A DNA stretch of 64,000 nt from Chryseobacterium sp. 18061. Lineage in GTDB: Bacteria; Pseudomonadota; Gammaproteobacteria; Enterobacterales; Enterobacteriaceae. Position 1 is the first letter of the stretch. Each line of letters starts with the position of its first letter. Under the pieces are notes generated by a model. It made no database searches. It saw only the letters and a list, made by a program, of their open reading frames with translations, and was not told the origin of the DNA. This document shows, one piece after another, positions 1-8,679 of the stretch. The translations under genes were made by a program, and so were the position numbers. The stretch covers positions 102,256 to 166,255 of the forward strand of contig CACSKA010000011.1 of NCBI GenBank assembly GCA_902706205.1, written 5' to 3'.

Positions 1-249
1 CGCCCGGACCTGACGCTGTATCTGGACGTTACCCCTGAAGTGGGCCTGAAACGCGCGCGTGCGCGCGGCGACCTCGATCGCATCGAGCAGGAATCCTTCA
101 ATTTCTTCCACCGCACCCGTGACCGCTATCTGGAACTGGCTGCCGCCGATCCGACCATCTGCACTATCGATGCCACGCAGCCGTTGGAAACCGTGATGCA
201 AAATATTCGCAGTACCCTGGCAGCCTGGGTTGAGGAGCAGGGCGCATGA
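1..249 (+). CDS. tmk: Thymidylate kinase, C-terminal part (5' end outside window)
   Basis: Only the last 82 residues are present; the frame is open from base 1. Thymidylate kinase phosphorylates dTMP to dTDP for dTTP synthesis in the cytoplasm. The visible part contains the arginine-rich LID segment (RARARGDLDRIEQE) and the following FNFFHRTRDRYLEL helix, typical of the E. coli-type enzyme. The P-loop lies upstream of the window. The stop overlaps the start of holB by four bases (ATGA), the usual tmk-holB coupling in enterobacteria. Identity rests on this C-terminal sequence and the neighbour. Confidence 0.93.
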   Translation, partial: RPDLTLYLDVTPEVGLKRARARGDLDRIEQESFNFFHRTRDRYLELAAADPTICTIDATQPLETVMQNIRSTLAAWVEEQGA

Positions 250-1250
250 AATGGTATCCGTGGTTGCGGCCACCGTTTGAGGAATTGGTCAGCAGCTACC
301 AGTCCGGACGCGGTCACCACGCGCTATTAGTGCAGGCATTACAGGGCATGGGTGCGGATGCGCTGGTCTATGCACTGGTGCGCTTCCAGATGTGCCACAC
401 GCCCGAAGGGCAGAAGAGTTGCGGGAAATGCCATAGCTGCCAGCTGATGCAAGCGGGTACGCACCCGGACTATTATCAGCTTGCGCCGGAAAAAGGCAAA
501 AGTACCCTCGGTGTTGACGCGGTGCGTGAAATCACGGAAAAGCTCTACGAGCACGCTCGCCTCGGCGGCGCGAAAGTGGTGTGGGTCAGCGATGCGGCTT
601 TGCTGACAGAACCTGCCGCCAACGCGTTGCTGAAAACACTGGAAGAACCACCGGAAAACACTTGGTTCTTCCTGCAATGTGAAGAACCCGCACGGTTACT
701 GCCGACATTACGCAGTCGCTGCCGTCATTTTCATCTGGCTCCTCCCGCAGAAAATTACGGCATTGCATGGCTTGGTCGTGAAGTGACAACGTCACAAGAG
801 AATTTATTGACCGCATTACGTCTGACGGCCGGAGCACCCGCTGCGGCGCTGGAACTTCTCGGCGAATCGCGGTTTGCTCCTCGCCAGCAGCTTTGTGCGG
901 CGTTGGATGCTTCGCTACGAAGCGCAGACTGGCTGTCGTTGCTGTCTGCGCTCAATCATGACAGCGTGGCGGAACGGCTGTACTGGCTGTCATCACTGCT
1001 GCTGGATGCGCAAAAAATGCAGCAGGGCATTTCACTGTTGACCAATGTGGACGCGTGGGCACTGGTTCAGCGCGTGGCTAACGCGCTTTCTTCGACGCGG
1101 TTGCAGGCGATGATCCACGATGCCTGTGCGTGCCGGGAACAACTTCTCAACGTCACCGGCCTCAATCGTGAGCTGATGCTTAACGATCTGTTATTACGCT
1201 GGGAACATTGGCTGAAACCGACAAGCGTGTTGCCCATTCATCACCTATAA
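246..1250 (+). CDS. holB: DNA polymerase III delta' subunit
   Basis: 334 residues, the family length. Delta' is the stator of the clamp loader (with delta, gamma/tau, chi and psi) that places the beta clamp on primed DNA. The four zinc cysteines are seen at C50, C59, C62 and C65. The Walker A loop is degenerate (LQGMGADAL instead of GxxGxGKT), as expected for the non-ATPase delta'. The SRC motif that supplies the arginine finger is present (LRSRCRHF). It overlaps tmk by 4 bp and tatD follows, matching the E. coli order. Confidence 0.97.
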   Translation: MKWYPWLRPPFEELVSSYQSGRGHHALLVQALQGMGADALVYALVRFQMCHTPEGQKSCGKCHSCQLMQAGTHPDYYQLAPEKGKSTLGVDAVREITEKLYEHARLGGAKVVWVSDAALLTEPAANALLKTLEEPPENTWFFLQCEEPARLLPTLRSRCRHFHLAPPAENYGIAWLGREVTTSQENLLTALRLTAGAPAAALELLGESRFAPRQQLCAALDASLRSADWLSLLSALNHDSVAERLYWLSSLLLDAQKMQQGISLLTNVDAWALVQRVANALSSTRLQAMIHDACACREQLLNVTGLNRELMLNDLLLRWEHWLKPTSVLPIHHL

Positions 1251-1303
1251 ACCGTTCACCTGTAAAAATTCACCTGTAAAAGAACACCGCTAAGAGAGAC
1301 ATT

Positions 1304-2098
1304 ATGTTTTTAGTCGACTCCCACTGCCACCTCGATGGCCTGGATTATCAAACGCTGCATAAGGATCTGGACGATGTGCTGGCAAAAGCTGCCGCGCGTG
1401 ATGTGAAGTTCTGCCTGGCGGTTGCGACGACGTTGCCAGGATATCGCGGCATGCGTGAGCTGGTCGGTCAGCGTGACAACGTGGTATTTTCCTGCGGTGT
1501 TCACCCGCTGAATCAGGACGAAACCTACGACGTCGAAGAGCTACGTCGTCTGGCAGCGGAAGAGGGCGTAGTCGCCATGGGCGAGACCGGTCTCGACTAT
1601 TATTACACGCCGGAAACAAAAGCCCGTCAGCAGGCGTCTTTCGCACACCACATCCGCATTGGTCGCGAGCTCAACAAGCCGGTGATTGTCCACACCCGCG
1701 ATGCGCGGGAAGACACGCTGACAATTCTGCGCGATGAAAAAGTGACGGATTGCGGTGGCGTACTACACTGTTTCACTGAGGATACGGAGACGGCAGGAAA
1801 ACTGCTCGATTTGGGCTTCTACATCTCGTTTTCCGGGATCCTGACGTTCCGTAATGCGGAGCAGCTGCGTGAAGCGGCGCGCTATGTTCCGCTGGACCGG
1901 ATCCTGGTTGAAACAGATTCACCGTATCTGGCACCGGTTCCGCACCGGGGGAAAGAGAATCAGCCAGCGATGACGCGCGATGTGGCAGAGTATATGGCCG
2001 TACTGAAAGGGGTGTCGCTTGAGAAATTGGCGCAGCAGACCACCGAAAACTTCGCCTCACTGTTCCATATCGACCCCGCACGCCTGCAATCTGCCTGA
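1304..2098 (+). CDS. ycfH: TatD-family metal-dependent hydrolase (YcfH type)
   Basis: 264 residues. It is a TIM-barrel amidohydrolase-like metalloenzyme of the TatD DNase family. Metal ligands are recognisable: HCH near residue 7 (DSHCHLDGLDY), the glutamate of GETGLDYYY, the histidines of VIVHTRDA and LHCFTE, and the aspartate of ETDSPYLAP. A ribosome site (AAGAGAG) lies just upstream of the ATG. It lies 53 bp after holB and likely shares its transcript. The physiological substrate of YcfH is not settled; members act as 3'-5' nucleases or D-aminoacyl hydrolases. Confidence 0.93.
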   Translation: MFLVDSHCHLDGLDYQTLHKDLDDVLAKAAARDVKFCLAVATTLPGYRGMRELVGQRDNVVFSCGVHPLNQDETYDVEELRRLAAEEGVVAMGETGLDYYYTPETKARQQASFAHHIRIGRELNKPVIVHTRDAREDTLTILRDEKVTDCGGVLHCFTEDTETAGKLLDLGFYISFSGILTFRNAEQLREAARYVPLDRILVETDSPYLAPVPHRGKENQPAMTRDVAEYMAVLKGVSLEKLAQQTTENFASLFHIDPARLQSA

Positions 2099-2244
2099 TT
2101 CGTCAGCTTATTTTAAAGCTCGTAATTAATAATCAAAGCGAGTAAAGTTCACCGCCGAAAAAAGGGGGTGAACCCATCATTCTGTAACTGGTGGAAACAA
2201 CTTTTGTAAAATAGTGCAAGGTTTTCCTTGTTTGCTAGCCGAAA

Positions 2245-2260
2245 CGTGATGGCTGTCAAA
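2245..2260 (+). promoter_or_regulatory. CRP-cAMP binding site for ptsG
   Basis: CGTGA-TGGCTG-TCAAA matches the CRP consensus TGTGA-N6-TCACA with correct 6-bp spacing, one mismatch in each arm. It sits about 30 bp upstream of the Mlc operator/-10 region, as expected for the CRP-activated ptsG promoter. Confidence 0.65.
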
Positions 2261-2273
2261 CAAAAACAAACTG

Positions 2274-2298
2274 AATTATTTTACTCTGCGTAATAAAT
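2274..2298 (+). promoter_or_regulatory. Mlc operator overlapping the ptsG promoter
   Basis: The AT-rich dyad AATTATTTTACTCTGCGTAA and following bases are nearly identical, from memory, to the E. coli ptsG Mlc operator. Mlc repression is relieved when unphosphorylated EIICB-Glc sequesters Mlc at the membrane. Confidence 0.65.
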
Positions 2299-2378
2299 AA
2301 AAAGGGCACTTAGATGTCCTGTTCACGGCGTGGTTCTCCCCGCTCGCCAATGCGTGAAAACGTAAAAAAAAGCATAAA

Positions 2379-2402
2379 TACTCAGGAGCACTCTCAATTA
2401 TG
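2379..2402 (+). promoter_or_regulatory. ptsG ribosome site and SgrS pairing region
   Basis: The segment ACTCAGGAGCACTCTCAATT directly before the ATG is the conserved stretch around the Shine-Dalgarno with which the sRNA SgrS pairs under glucose-phosphate stress in E. coli, causing RNase E decay of the mRNA. Its conservation suggests the same control here; SgrS itself is not in the window. Confidence 0.6.
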
Positions 2403-3836
2403 TTCAAGAATGCATTTGCTAACCTGCAGAAGGTCGGTAAATCGCTGATGCTACCAGTATCCGTACTCCCAATCGCAGGTATCCTGCTGGGCGTCGGTTC
2501 TGCAAACTTCAGCTGGCTGCCAGCGGTCGTCTCTCATGTTATGGCAGAGGCAGGTGGTTCTGTTTTTGCAAACATGCCGCTTATCTTCGCAATCGGTGTT
2601 GCCCTCGGCTTCACCAATAACGATGGCGTTTCTGCTCTGGCATCCGTTGTTGCCTACGGCATCATGGTCAAAACCATGGCTGTGGTTGCACCGCTGGTAC
2701 TGCACTTACCTGCTGAAGAAATCGCGGCGAAACACCTGGCTGATACCGGTGTTCTCGGCGGTATCATCTCCGGTGCTATTGCTGCCTACATGTTCAACCG
2801 CTTCTACCGCATCAAGCTGCCAGAATACCTGGGCTTCTTTGCTGGTAAGCGTTTTGTTCCGATCATTTCCGGTATGGCTGCTATCATCCTCGGCGTCGTG
2901 CTGTCCTTCGTATGGCCGCCAATTGGTACTGCGATTCAGGACTTCTCCCAGTGGGCTGCATATCAGAACCCGGTAGTCGCGTTCGGTATCTACGGCTTCA
3001 TTGAACGCTGCCTGGTACCGTTCGGTCTGCACCACATCTGGAACGTTCCTTTCCAGATGCAGATTGGTGAATACACCAACGCTGCTGGTCAGGTGTTCCA
3101 CGGTGATATCCCACGTTACATGGCAGGCGACCCAACGGCAGGCAAACTGTCTGGTGGCTTCCTGTTCAAAATGTACGGCCTGCCGGCTGCAGCTATCGCA
3201 ATCTGGCACTCAGCAAAACCTGAGAACCGTGCAAAAGTGGGCGGCATCATGATCTCCGCTGCGCTGACTGCGTTCCTGACCGGTATCACCGAACCGATCG
3301 AGTTCTCCTTCATGTTCGTTGCGCCGATCCTGTACATCATTCACGCCATCCTGGCGGGTCTGGCATTCCCAATCTGTATTCTGCTGGGTATGCGTGACGG
3401 GACGTCCTTCTCGCACGGTCTGATCGACTTCATCGTTCTGTCTGGTAACAGCAGCAAGCTGTGGCTGTTCCCGGTCATCGGCCTGTGCTACGCGGCGGTG
3501 TACTACACCATCTTCCGTGTGCTTATCAAAGCACTGGACCTGAAAACCCCAGGCCGTGAAGACGCTACCGAAGACTCTAAAGCTGGCGTTGCTAGCGGCG
3601 AAATGGCTCCGGCCCTAATCGCAGCCTTCGGCGGTAAAGAAAACATCACTAACCTCGACGCTTGTATCACTCGTCTGCGCGTCAGCGTTGCCGATGTGGC
3701 AAAAGTTGACCAGCCAGGCCTGAAGAAATTGGGTGCGGCAGGTGTGGTTGTTGCAGGTTCCGGTGTTCAGGCTATTTTCGGCACCAAGTCCGATAACCTG
3801 AAAACCGAAATGGATGAATACATCCGCAACAGCTAA
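2400..3836 (+). CDS. ptsG: PTS glucose transporter subunit EIICB-Glc
   Basis: 478 residues, one more than E. coli PtsG. The IIC domain (about residues 1-390) is polytopic, with conserved GITEPIEFSFMF near the substrate region. A linker follows, then the IIB domain with phosphorylated cysteine C422 in DACITRLRVSV. It imports and phosphorylates glucose using phosphate from EIIA-Glc, and it sequesters Mlc when active. Codon use is strongly biased as in a highly expressed gene. It is monocistronic, with its own promoter and terminator. Confidence 0.98.
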   Translation: MFKNAFANLQKVGKSLMLPVSVLPIAGILLGVGSANFSWLPAVVSHVMAEAGGSVFANMPLIFAIGVALGFTNNDGVSALASVVAYGIMVKTMAVVAPLVLHLPAEEIAAKHLADTGVLGGIISGAIAAYMFNRFYRIKLPEYLGFFAGKRFVPIISGMAAIILGVVLSFVWPPIGTAIQDFSQWAAYQNPVVAFGIYGFIERCLVPFGLHHIWNVPFQMQIGEYTNAAGQVFHGDIPRYMAGDPTAGKLSGGFLFKMYGLPAAAIAIWHSAKPENRAKVGGIMISAALTAFLTGITEPIEFSFMFVAPILYIIHAILAGLAFPICILLGMRDGTSFSHGLIDFIVLSGNSSKLWLFPVIGLCYAAVYYTIFRVLIKALDLKTPGREDATEDSKAGVASGEMAPALIAAFGGKENITNLDACITRLRVSVADVAKVDQPGLKKLGAAGVVVAGSGVQAIFGTKSDNLKTEMDEYIRNS

Positions 3837-3857
3837 TCAGTGATTGGGGAGAGACTA

Positions 3858-3883
3858 AGGCAGCCGAAAGGCTGCCTTTTTTT
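3858..3883 (+). terminator. Intrinsic terminator of ptsG
   Basis: AGGCAGCC-GAAA-GGCTGCCT, a perfect 8-bp stem with a GAAA tetraloop, followed by a T7 run, 22 bp after the ptsG stop. Confidence 0.9.
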
Positions 3884-3922
3884 ATGCCTGTTCCACGGGG
3901 AGAGTCGTTCCCAAGAGGTTAT

Positions 3923-3957
3923 GCGTAAGCCCGGCAAGCAAAGCGCCGCCGGGCAAC
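3923..3957. repeat. REP-type palindrome
   Basis: A sequence of the form GCGTAAGCCCGGC...GCGCCGCCGGGC between the convergent ends of ptsG and fhuE matches the enterobacterial REP consensus. Its position between 3' ends is typical. Confidence 0.7.
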
Positions 3958-3961
3958 TGGA

Positions 3962-6148
3962 TTAGAAATCGTAGCTGGCGGTAACCGAGAAGTTCAGCGG
4001 CGCACCATATACGAGGTAAGACCCAACGTAGTCGTAATACTCTTTGTCGAACAGGTTGTTGACGTTAGCCTGTAGTGCAAAGTTCTTCGTCACCTGATAA
4101 CGGCTGAAGAGGTTCACGAGACCATAGCTGCCTTGGTCAACGTAATCGCGACCGTCTGGACCGCCGCTGACATTAGCCCAAGTTTTGTTCTGCCAGTTCA
4201 TGCCGCCGCCCACGGAGAATTCTGGCAGCATCGGCAGTTGGTAACGGGTAAACAGTTTCAGCGTGGTACGTGGTTGATCTGAGCTGACCGCATTCCCGTC
4301 TTTATCTTCTGCCACATAGCGCGTGGCTCCGAAGGTCAGTTGCCAGTTATCGGTCAGCGCGCCGTTAAGTTCAAACTCGACGCCCTGACTGACCACGCCA
4401 TCCAACGATTCGTAAATGGATTCCCCGCTCGGCAGGTACGTGTAGGTGTTATTCGCCACGTGATCCTGTTCGATACGGAATACCGCCAGCGACGTGGTTA
4501 GACGAGTGTTAAACCAGTCGGCCTTGACGCCCGCTTCATAGCTCTTGCCGGTGGTCGGATCGATATATCGACCGTTGGCGTCGCGCTTGTCCTGCGGCTG
4601 GAAGATATTGGTGTAGCTGACATACGCGGACCAATCTTCATTGATGTCATAAACCAGCCCGGCGTACGGTGTCACGTCATCTTTGGTGCTTTCCAGGCGC
4701 GTATCCGGTGCACCAGCCGGGTTGTATTTGATGTTGTAGTTGGTGTAACGCGCCCCAAGTATTAAGTGCAGCGGGTCGGCCAGCGAGAAGCGGGCAGACG
4801 TGTAGGCTGACGATTGGTTAATCTCGTCTTTACTGTAAAGCTTCCAGGCGGTCCACTGCGGATCGGTAATATTGCTGTTCCAGTTTTTAAAGCTACCAAT
4901 GTCGACCATCCCATAGAGAGCGTCGGGCATTGAGTTATCGTAATGATTACGCTGATGACTCAGGCTACCGCCAACCATCATTTCATGCTGACGACCAAAC
5001 AGTTCGAAATCGCCACGCAGGAACGCGTCCACCGCATCCTGTTTACGCTCGCCGCGGTTCCAGCCACCGTAACCGATCATTCCGCCGCCGGTTTCTCTGT
5101 CTGGATAGCCGGACATGTACATGAGTTTGGTATCAAAGTTGGTTTCCGCATGCATACCGTTGACGTGTGCTTCCCAGCCATTGTCGAAGCGCTGCGTGAA
5201 GTTGGCGAACACTTTGGTGCTGTCTTTATCGGAATATGCCCAGTCAGGCGCGACAGTATCGCTGCGGTCGTAGTGCGTTTTACTGCCGTCGGCGTACCAG
5301 GTCGGTAGGCCGCCCCAAGTTGGATCGGCGGTATTGCTTTCCTGATATTCATATCCGAGTGAAAGGGTGGCGCTGTCGGTGATGTCAGCATCCACTACGC
5401 CGTAGAGGAATTTTTTACGGTAGTGGTAGTTATCCATCCACGAGTCATTGTCCTGATAACCGGCAATGACCCGACCGCGAACATTACCGGATTCAACCAG
5501 CGGAGCCTGTAAGTCCAGGACATAGCGCTGCTTATCCCAACTGCCATAACTGACGCTGGCGTTGCCCTGGAATTCACGGCTGTCGGCGTGTTTACGCACC
5601 ATATTAACGTAGGCTGCCGGGTTACCGGTGCCGCTCATCAGGCCCGTTGCACCGCGTACCACTTCAATGCGGTCATAAATAGCGGTGTCGGTGGCGGTGT
5701 CGCCAAAGTTCCACACTTCGCTGATAGAGGTAGGTAAATCGTCATAGGCATAATTGCTGACGAAGAAACCGCGGGAATAGAACACGGTGCGATCGCTGTC
5801 CTGCACTTGCGCCGTCACGCCGGTGGTATTGGTCAGAACCTGGCCGATGGTTTGCAGATTTTGGTCCTTCATGCGCTGCTGGCTAATCACGCTGACGGAC
5901 TGTGGAATATCGCGCGGAACTAGCAACAGCTTGGTCCCGGTGGTGGTGGTTTTAACGCTGTAATCATGATCCTGTGCGTTGTCCGTGGTGCTATCGGCTT
6001 CACTTTCAACCACCACCGTTTCTTCATTGTTCGCATCAGCGGCGTGAACGGTGTGAGGTATTAAGGCGAAGGCGACACACGCCGCGAGACGTGACGGCGA
6101 GGCGGGCAGTCTGTGCTGCTTATTCCTGGTGTCAAACGTGAAAGACAT
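3962..6148 (-). CDS. fhuE: TonB-dependent ferric siderophore receptor, FhuE-like
   Basis: 728 residues. An N-terminal signal peptide (about residues 1-36, ending VHAA) leads to a TonB-box-like stretch (EETVVVES), the plug domain (RDIPQSVSVISQQRM), and a 22-strand barrel ending in aromatic SYDF. FhuE imports ferric coprogen and rhodotorulic acid across the outer membrane. The position next to ptsG/hinT and segments such as LHLILGARYTN and VEFELNGALTDNWQLTFGATRY match E. coli FhuE. The middle (loops) is clearly diverged, so the exact hydroxamate preference could differ. A Fur-like palindrome lies upstream. Confidence 0.88.
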   Translation of the reverse strand: MSFTFDTRNKQHRLPASPSRLAACVAFALIPHTVHAADANNEETVVVESEADSTTDNAQDHDYSVKTTTTGTKLLLVPRDIPQSVSVISQQRMKDQNLQTIGQVLTNTTGVTAQVQDSDRTVFYSRGFFVSNYAYDDLPTSISEVWNFGDTATDTAIYDRIEVVRGATGLMSGTGNPAAYVNMVRKHADSREFQGNASVSYGSWDKQRYVLDLQAPLVESGNVRGRVIAGYQDNDSWMDNYHYRKKFLYGVVDADITDSATLSLGYEYQESNTADPTWGGLPTWYADGSKTHYDRSDTVAPDWAYSDKDSTKVFANFTQRFDNGWEAHVNGMHAETNFDTKLMYMSGYPDRETGGGMIGYGGWNRGERKQDAVDAFLRGDFELFGRQHEMMVGGSLSHQRNHYDNSMPDALYGMVDIGSFKNWNSNITDPQWTAWKLYSKDEINQSSAYTSARFSLADPLHLILGARYTNYNIKYNPAGAPDTRLESTKDDVTPYAGLVYDINEDWSAYVSYTNIFQPQDKRDANGRYIDPTTGKSYEAGVKADWFNTRLTTSLAVFRIEQDHVANNTYTYLPSGESIYESLDGVVSQGVEFELNGALTDNWQLTFGATRYVAEDKDGNAVSSDQPRTTLKLFTRYQLPMLPEFSVGGGMNWQNKTWANVSGGPDGRDYVDQGSYGLVNLFSRYQVTKNFALQANVNNLFDKEYYDYVGSYLVYGAPLNFSVTASYDF

Positions 6149-6472
6149 CGTGAGCCCTTATGTTGTCAGTTGTTATATGTGCAGTGATATCGCATAGAAA
6201 TGCAAATGCGAAATATACGCATTCATATTATCGATGTAAACGAATGTAAGCGGGCAGCTGAAACTTTGTTTTAAAATGCAATGAAGCGGGGGAATAAACG
6301 GCATTGCTTAAGCATCCAGCGGTAAATCCAGGAATGAGTAAGAAAAACGAGGGATCGGGTTGAAAGAGGGGAACTAAGTCGCTCATACTCTTACGTTGTT
6401 ATCCGCATCGCACTTCCGGATGCAGGCCTGAATAAAAGATACCGCAAGGTAATCAATAAAAAGGAACATGCC
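6149..6472. promoter_or_regulatory. Divergent fhuE/hinT intergenic region
   Basis: 324 bp between divergent genes. The half near fhuE is AT-rich and holds the Fur-like palindrome at 6205-6223; the half near hinT carries a clear ribosome site (AAAAAGGAAC) before the hinT ATG. No further gene is evident. Confidence 0.5.
6205..6223 (-). promoter_or_regulatory. Fur-box-like palindrome upstream of fhuE
   Basis: AATGCGTAT-A-TTTCGCATT (minus-strand reading) is a 19-bp dyad with 7 of 9 paired positions, about 57 bp upstream of the fhuE start in an AT-rich promoter. It fits the A/T-rich 19-bp architecture of Fur boxes but not the GATAAT hexamers exactly. Assignment is inferred from gene function. Confidence 0.45.
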
Positions 6473-6829
6473 ATGGCAGAAGAAACGATTTTCAGCAAAA
6501 TTATTCGTCGCGAAATTCCGGCGGACATTGTTTTTCAGGATGATCTGGTGACTGCCTTTCGTGATATCTCTCCCCAGGCGCCGACCCATATTTTGATTAT
6601 TCCCAACATTCTGATCCCAACGGTTAACGAGGTTTCTGCTGAGCATGAGTTAGCGTTAGGCCGCATGTTCACGGTAGCGGCTAAAATTGCCGAAGCGGAA
6701 GGGATCGCTGAAGATGGCTATCGCCTGATGGTCAACTGCAATCGCCACGGCGGGCAGGAGGTCTATCATATTCATATGCATCTGCTGGGTGGCCGTCCAT
6801 TGGGTCCAATGCTTGCGCATAAAGGATAA
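6473..6829 (+). CDS. hinT: HIT-family purine nucleoside phosphoramidase
   Basis: 118 residues. The HIT motif is H99-I-H101-M-H103, with the middle histidine acting as nucleophile in hydrolysis of adenosine 5'-phosphoramidates and aminoacyl-adenylates. The N-terminal TIFSKIIRREIPADIVFQDD and the C-terminal GGRPLGPMLAHKG match E. coli HinT (YcfF). The start is supported by an AAGGA ribosome site 8 bp upstream. It begins the hinT-ycfL-lpoB-thiK-nagZ-ycfP gene run. Confidence 0.96.
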   Translation: MAEETIFSKIIRREIPADIVFQDDLVTAFRDISPQAPTHILIIPNILIPTVNEVSAEHELALGRMFTVAAKIAEAEGIAEDGYRLMVNCNRHGGQEVYHIHMHLLGGRPLGPMLAHKG

Positions 6830-6833
6830 TCAA

Positions 6834-7208
6834 ATGAAAGGTGGCCGAATTGCTGCACTGCTGACGGCGATGCTGTTGGCGGGGTGTTGGTCGCACCCGG
6901 AGATCCCGGTGGGCGAACAACAAACGCTGGTCATGGAGGCTAATGTTCTGGCCGCCGGTATTAGCGCCGACAAACCTGAACTCACCACCTCCGAAATCCA
7001 GTCGACCGCGTCGTCACAGCTCTACAATGAGCGGACCACGCCTGTCACCGTTCACTATCGTTTTTACTGGTACGACTCCAGAGGACTGGAAATGCATCCG
7101 CTGGAGGCACCGCGTGAGGTGATCATTCCAGCCCAGTCTTCGGTCAAACTTTACGGCAGCGCAAACAGCCTGGGTGCGCATAAAGTCCGGCTTTATCTTT
7201 ATCTTTGA
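6834..7208 (+). CDS. ycfL: YcfL-family lipoprotein
   Basis: 124 residues from the ATG four bases after the hinT stop. This start gives a proper lipoprotein signal (MKGGRIAALLTAMLLAGC) with the lipobox cysteine at C18; the upstream in-frame extension lies inside hinT and is rejected. DUF1425-type protein of unknown function, usually located just before lpoB. The residue after the cysteine is Trp, not Asp, so outer-membrane sorting by Lol is expected. Confidence 0.88.
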   Translation: MKGGRIAALLTAMLLAGCWSHPEIPVGEQQTLVMEANVLAAGISADKPELTTSEIQSTASSQLYNERTTPVTVHYRFYWYDSRGLEMHPLEAPREVIIPAQSSVKLYGSANSLGAHKVRLYLYL

Positions 7209-7221
7209 GGGGTAAAAAGTA

Positions 7222-7863
7222 ATGAATAAACTGAGTCGCTATGCGTTTATCGCGGCCGTGGCTATCTTCCTGTCCGGTTGTGTGGCGCAACGTGAAAAGC
7301 CCGCTCCGGTTGAAGAAGCCAAACCAACGCCAGAACAGCCACAGACGCCGCCGCCGACCACCGTGCCGGTAGTGCCGACGATCCCGGTGCAGCCAGGTCC
7401 GATTGATAACAGCACCGCACCGCCTGAACAACCTGCGCCGCGTGTACGTCACTACGACTGGAACAGCGCCGCGCAGCCGCTGGTGGGCAAAATGCTGCAG
7501 GCTGATGGCGTAACGGCGGGCAGCGTGCTGATGGTCGATAACGTCAACAACCGCACCAACGGCTCGTTGAATACCACCGAAGCCACCGCAGCAATTAGCA
7601 ATGCGCTGAAAGGGAACAACAAATTTACCCTCGTTTCCGCGCAGCAGCTGGCCGTGGCTAAACAGCAGCTGGGACTCTCCCCGCAGGACAGCCTGGGGTC
7701 ACGCAACAAAGCGATGGGCCTGGCGCGTACCGTTGGGGCGGCCTACGTGCTGTATTCTAACGCGACCGGCAACGTCAACACGCCAACACTCTCCATGCAG
7801 CTGATGATGGTCCAGTCGGGCGAGATCCTCTGGTCAGGTAAAGGTGCGGTTGCGCAACAGTAA
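7222..7863 (+). CDS. lpoB: Outer-membrane lipoprotein activator of PBP1b
   Basis: 213 residues. The signal peptide ends in the lipobox LSGC with the lipidated cysteine at C20. A Pro/Thr/Val-rich disordered linker (about residues 25-75) spans the periplasm, followed by a compact C-terminal domain. LpoB reaches through peptidoglycan to stimulate PBP1b. Length and linker composition match E. coli LpoB (YcfM). The 3' end overlaps thiK by 20 bp. Confidence 0.95.
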   Translation: MNKLSRYAFIAAVAIFLSGCVAQREKPAPVEEAKPTPEQPQTPPPTTVPVVPTIPVQPGPIDNSTAPPEQPAPRVRHYDWNSAAQPLVGKMLQADGVTAGSVLMVDNVNNRTNGSLNTTEATAAISNALKGNNKFTLVSAQQLAVAKQQLGLSPQDSLGSRNKAMGLARTVGAAYVLYSNATGNVNTPTLSMQLMMVQSGEILWSGKGAVAQQ

Positions 7864-8668
7864 GCTTTCGCGTGATGACTGTCTGTCACGCTATTTTCCC
7901 GGCTATCAACCCCTGGCTCACTCCGCTTCCGCGGGGCTGAGCGGGGGAAGCTGCATTATCGAACATCAGGGGCATCGTATTGTTTTGCGCAAGCATCACG
8001 ATCCGTCAGCGCCTGATTTTCACTTCCTGCGTCAGTACCGCGCGCTTCGTGCTCTGCCTGCAACGCTTGCGCCGCGGCCACTCGGCTATTTCCCCGGCTG
8101 GATGGCGGCGGAATATCTCGAAGGTGCGACTGTGCACACACTCCCGAATTCCCACGCCACCGCGGCGCTGTTGTATCATCTGCATCAGCAAAAAAACTTC
8201 GGCTGGCGGGTTTCACTGTGGCCGCTGCTTGAACGCTACTGGCAGTTCAGTAGCCCGCTACGCCGCACGCCGCAGTGGCTACGAATCCTAAAACGGCTGC
8301 ATCAGCAGAGAGAACCGCAGCCATTGCGACTGGCACCGTTGCATATGGATGTCCATGCGGGCAACATCATCGACACGCCAGCGGGACTTCGGCTGATTGA
8401 CTGGGAATATGCCGCTGACGGAGATGTCGCGCTTGAACTGGCGGCGGTGTGGACCCAAACCCCGGCACAACGCTCGGAACTTATCGCGGCCTACGCGCAG
8501 GCCGCGCATCTGGATGAAGCACGTCTGGTACAGCAGGTTAATCGCTGGCAGCCGTGGGTCCAGATGCTGATGATCACCTGGTATGAATATCGCTGGCAGC
8601 AGACCGGCGACCAACAATTTGTTGCGCTTGCCGATGAAGGCTGGCGCCAGTTTTCGCATAAAGGATAA
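7844..8668 (+). CDS. thiK: Thiamine kinase
   Basis: 274 residues with a GTG start inside lpoB, the same length and overlap type as E. coli ThiK (YcfN). It is an aminoglycoside-phosphotransferase-fold kinase that phosphorylates thiamine to thiamine monophosphate for salvage. The catalytic loop HMDVHAGN (Asp base, Asn metal ligand) and the following metal-binding aspartate in LIDWEYA are intact. It is translationally coupled to lpoB and lies 11 bp from nagZ. Confidence 0.93.
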   Translation: MRLRNSKLSRDDCLSRYFPGYQPLAHSASAGLSGGSCIIEHQGHRIVLRKHHDPSAPDFHFLRQYRALRALPATLAPRPLGYFPGWMAAEYLEGATVHTLPNSHATAALLYHLHQQKNFGWRVSLWPLLERYWQFSSPLRRTPQWLRILKRLHQQREPQPLRLAPLHMDVHAGNIIDTPAGLRLIDWEYAADGDVALELAAVWTQTPAQRSELIAAYAQAAHLDEARLVQQVNRWQPWVQMLMITWYEYRWQQTGDQQFVALADEGWRQFSHKG

Positions 8669-8679
8669 GAGAGGAAAAT

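Larger units (their letters stand above)
2099..2399 (+). promoter_or_regulatory. ptsG control region
   Basis: About 300 bp without a gene, holding the ptsG promoter elements listed separately (CRP site, Mlc operator, leader). Just after tatD an imperfect hairpin, GTTCACC/GGTGAAC at 2147-2173, lacks a T-run, so it is not claimed as a terminator. The layout matches the known E. coli ptsG promoter, where CRP activates and Mlc represses. Confidence 0.6.

Noticed and set aside
4943..5308. Plus-strand 121-codon frame inside fhuE
   Set aside because: Shadow of the fhuE coding frame; no ribosome site or family.
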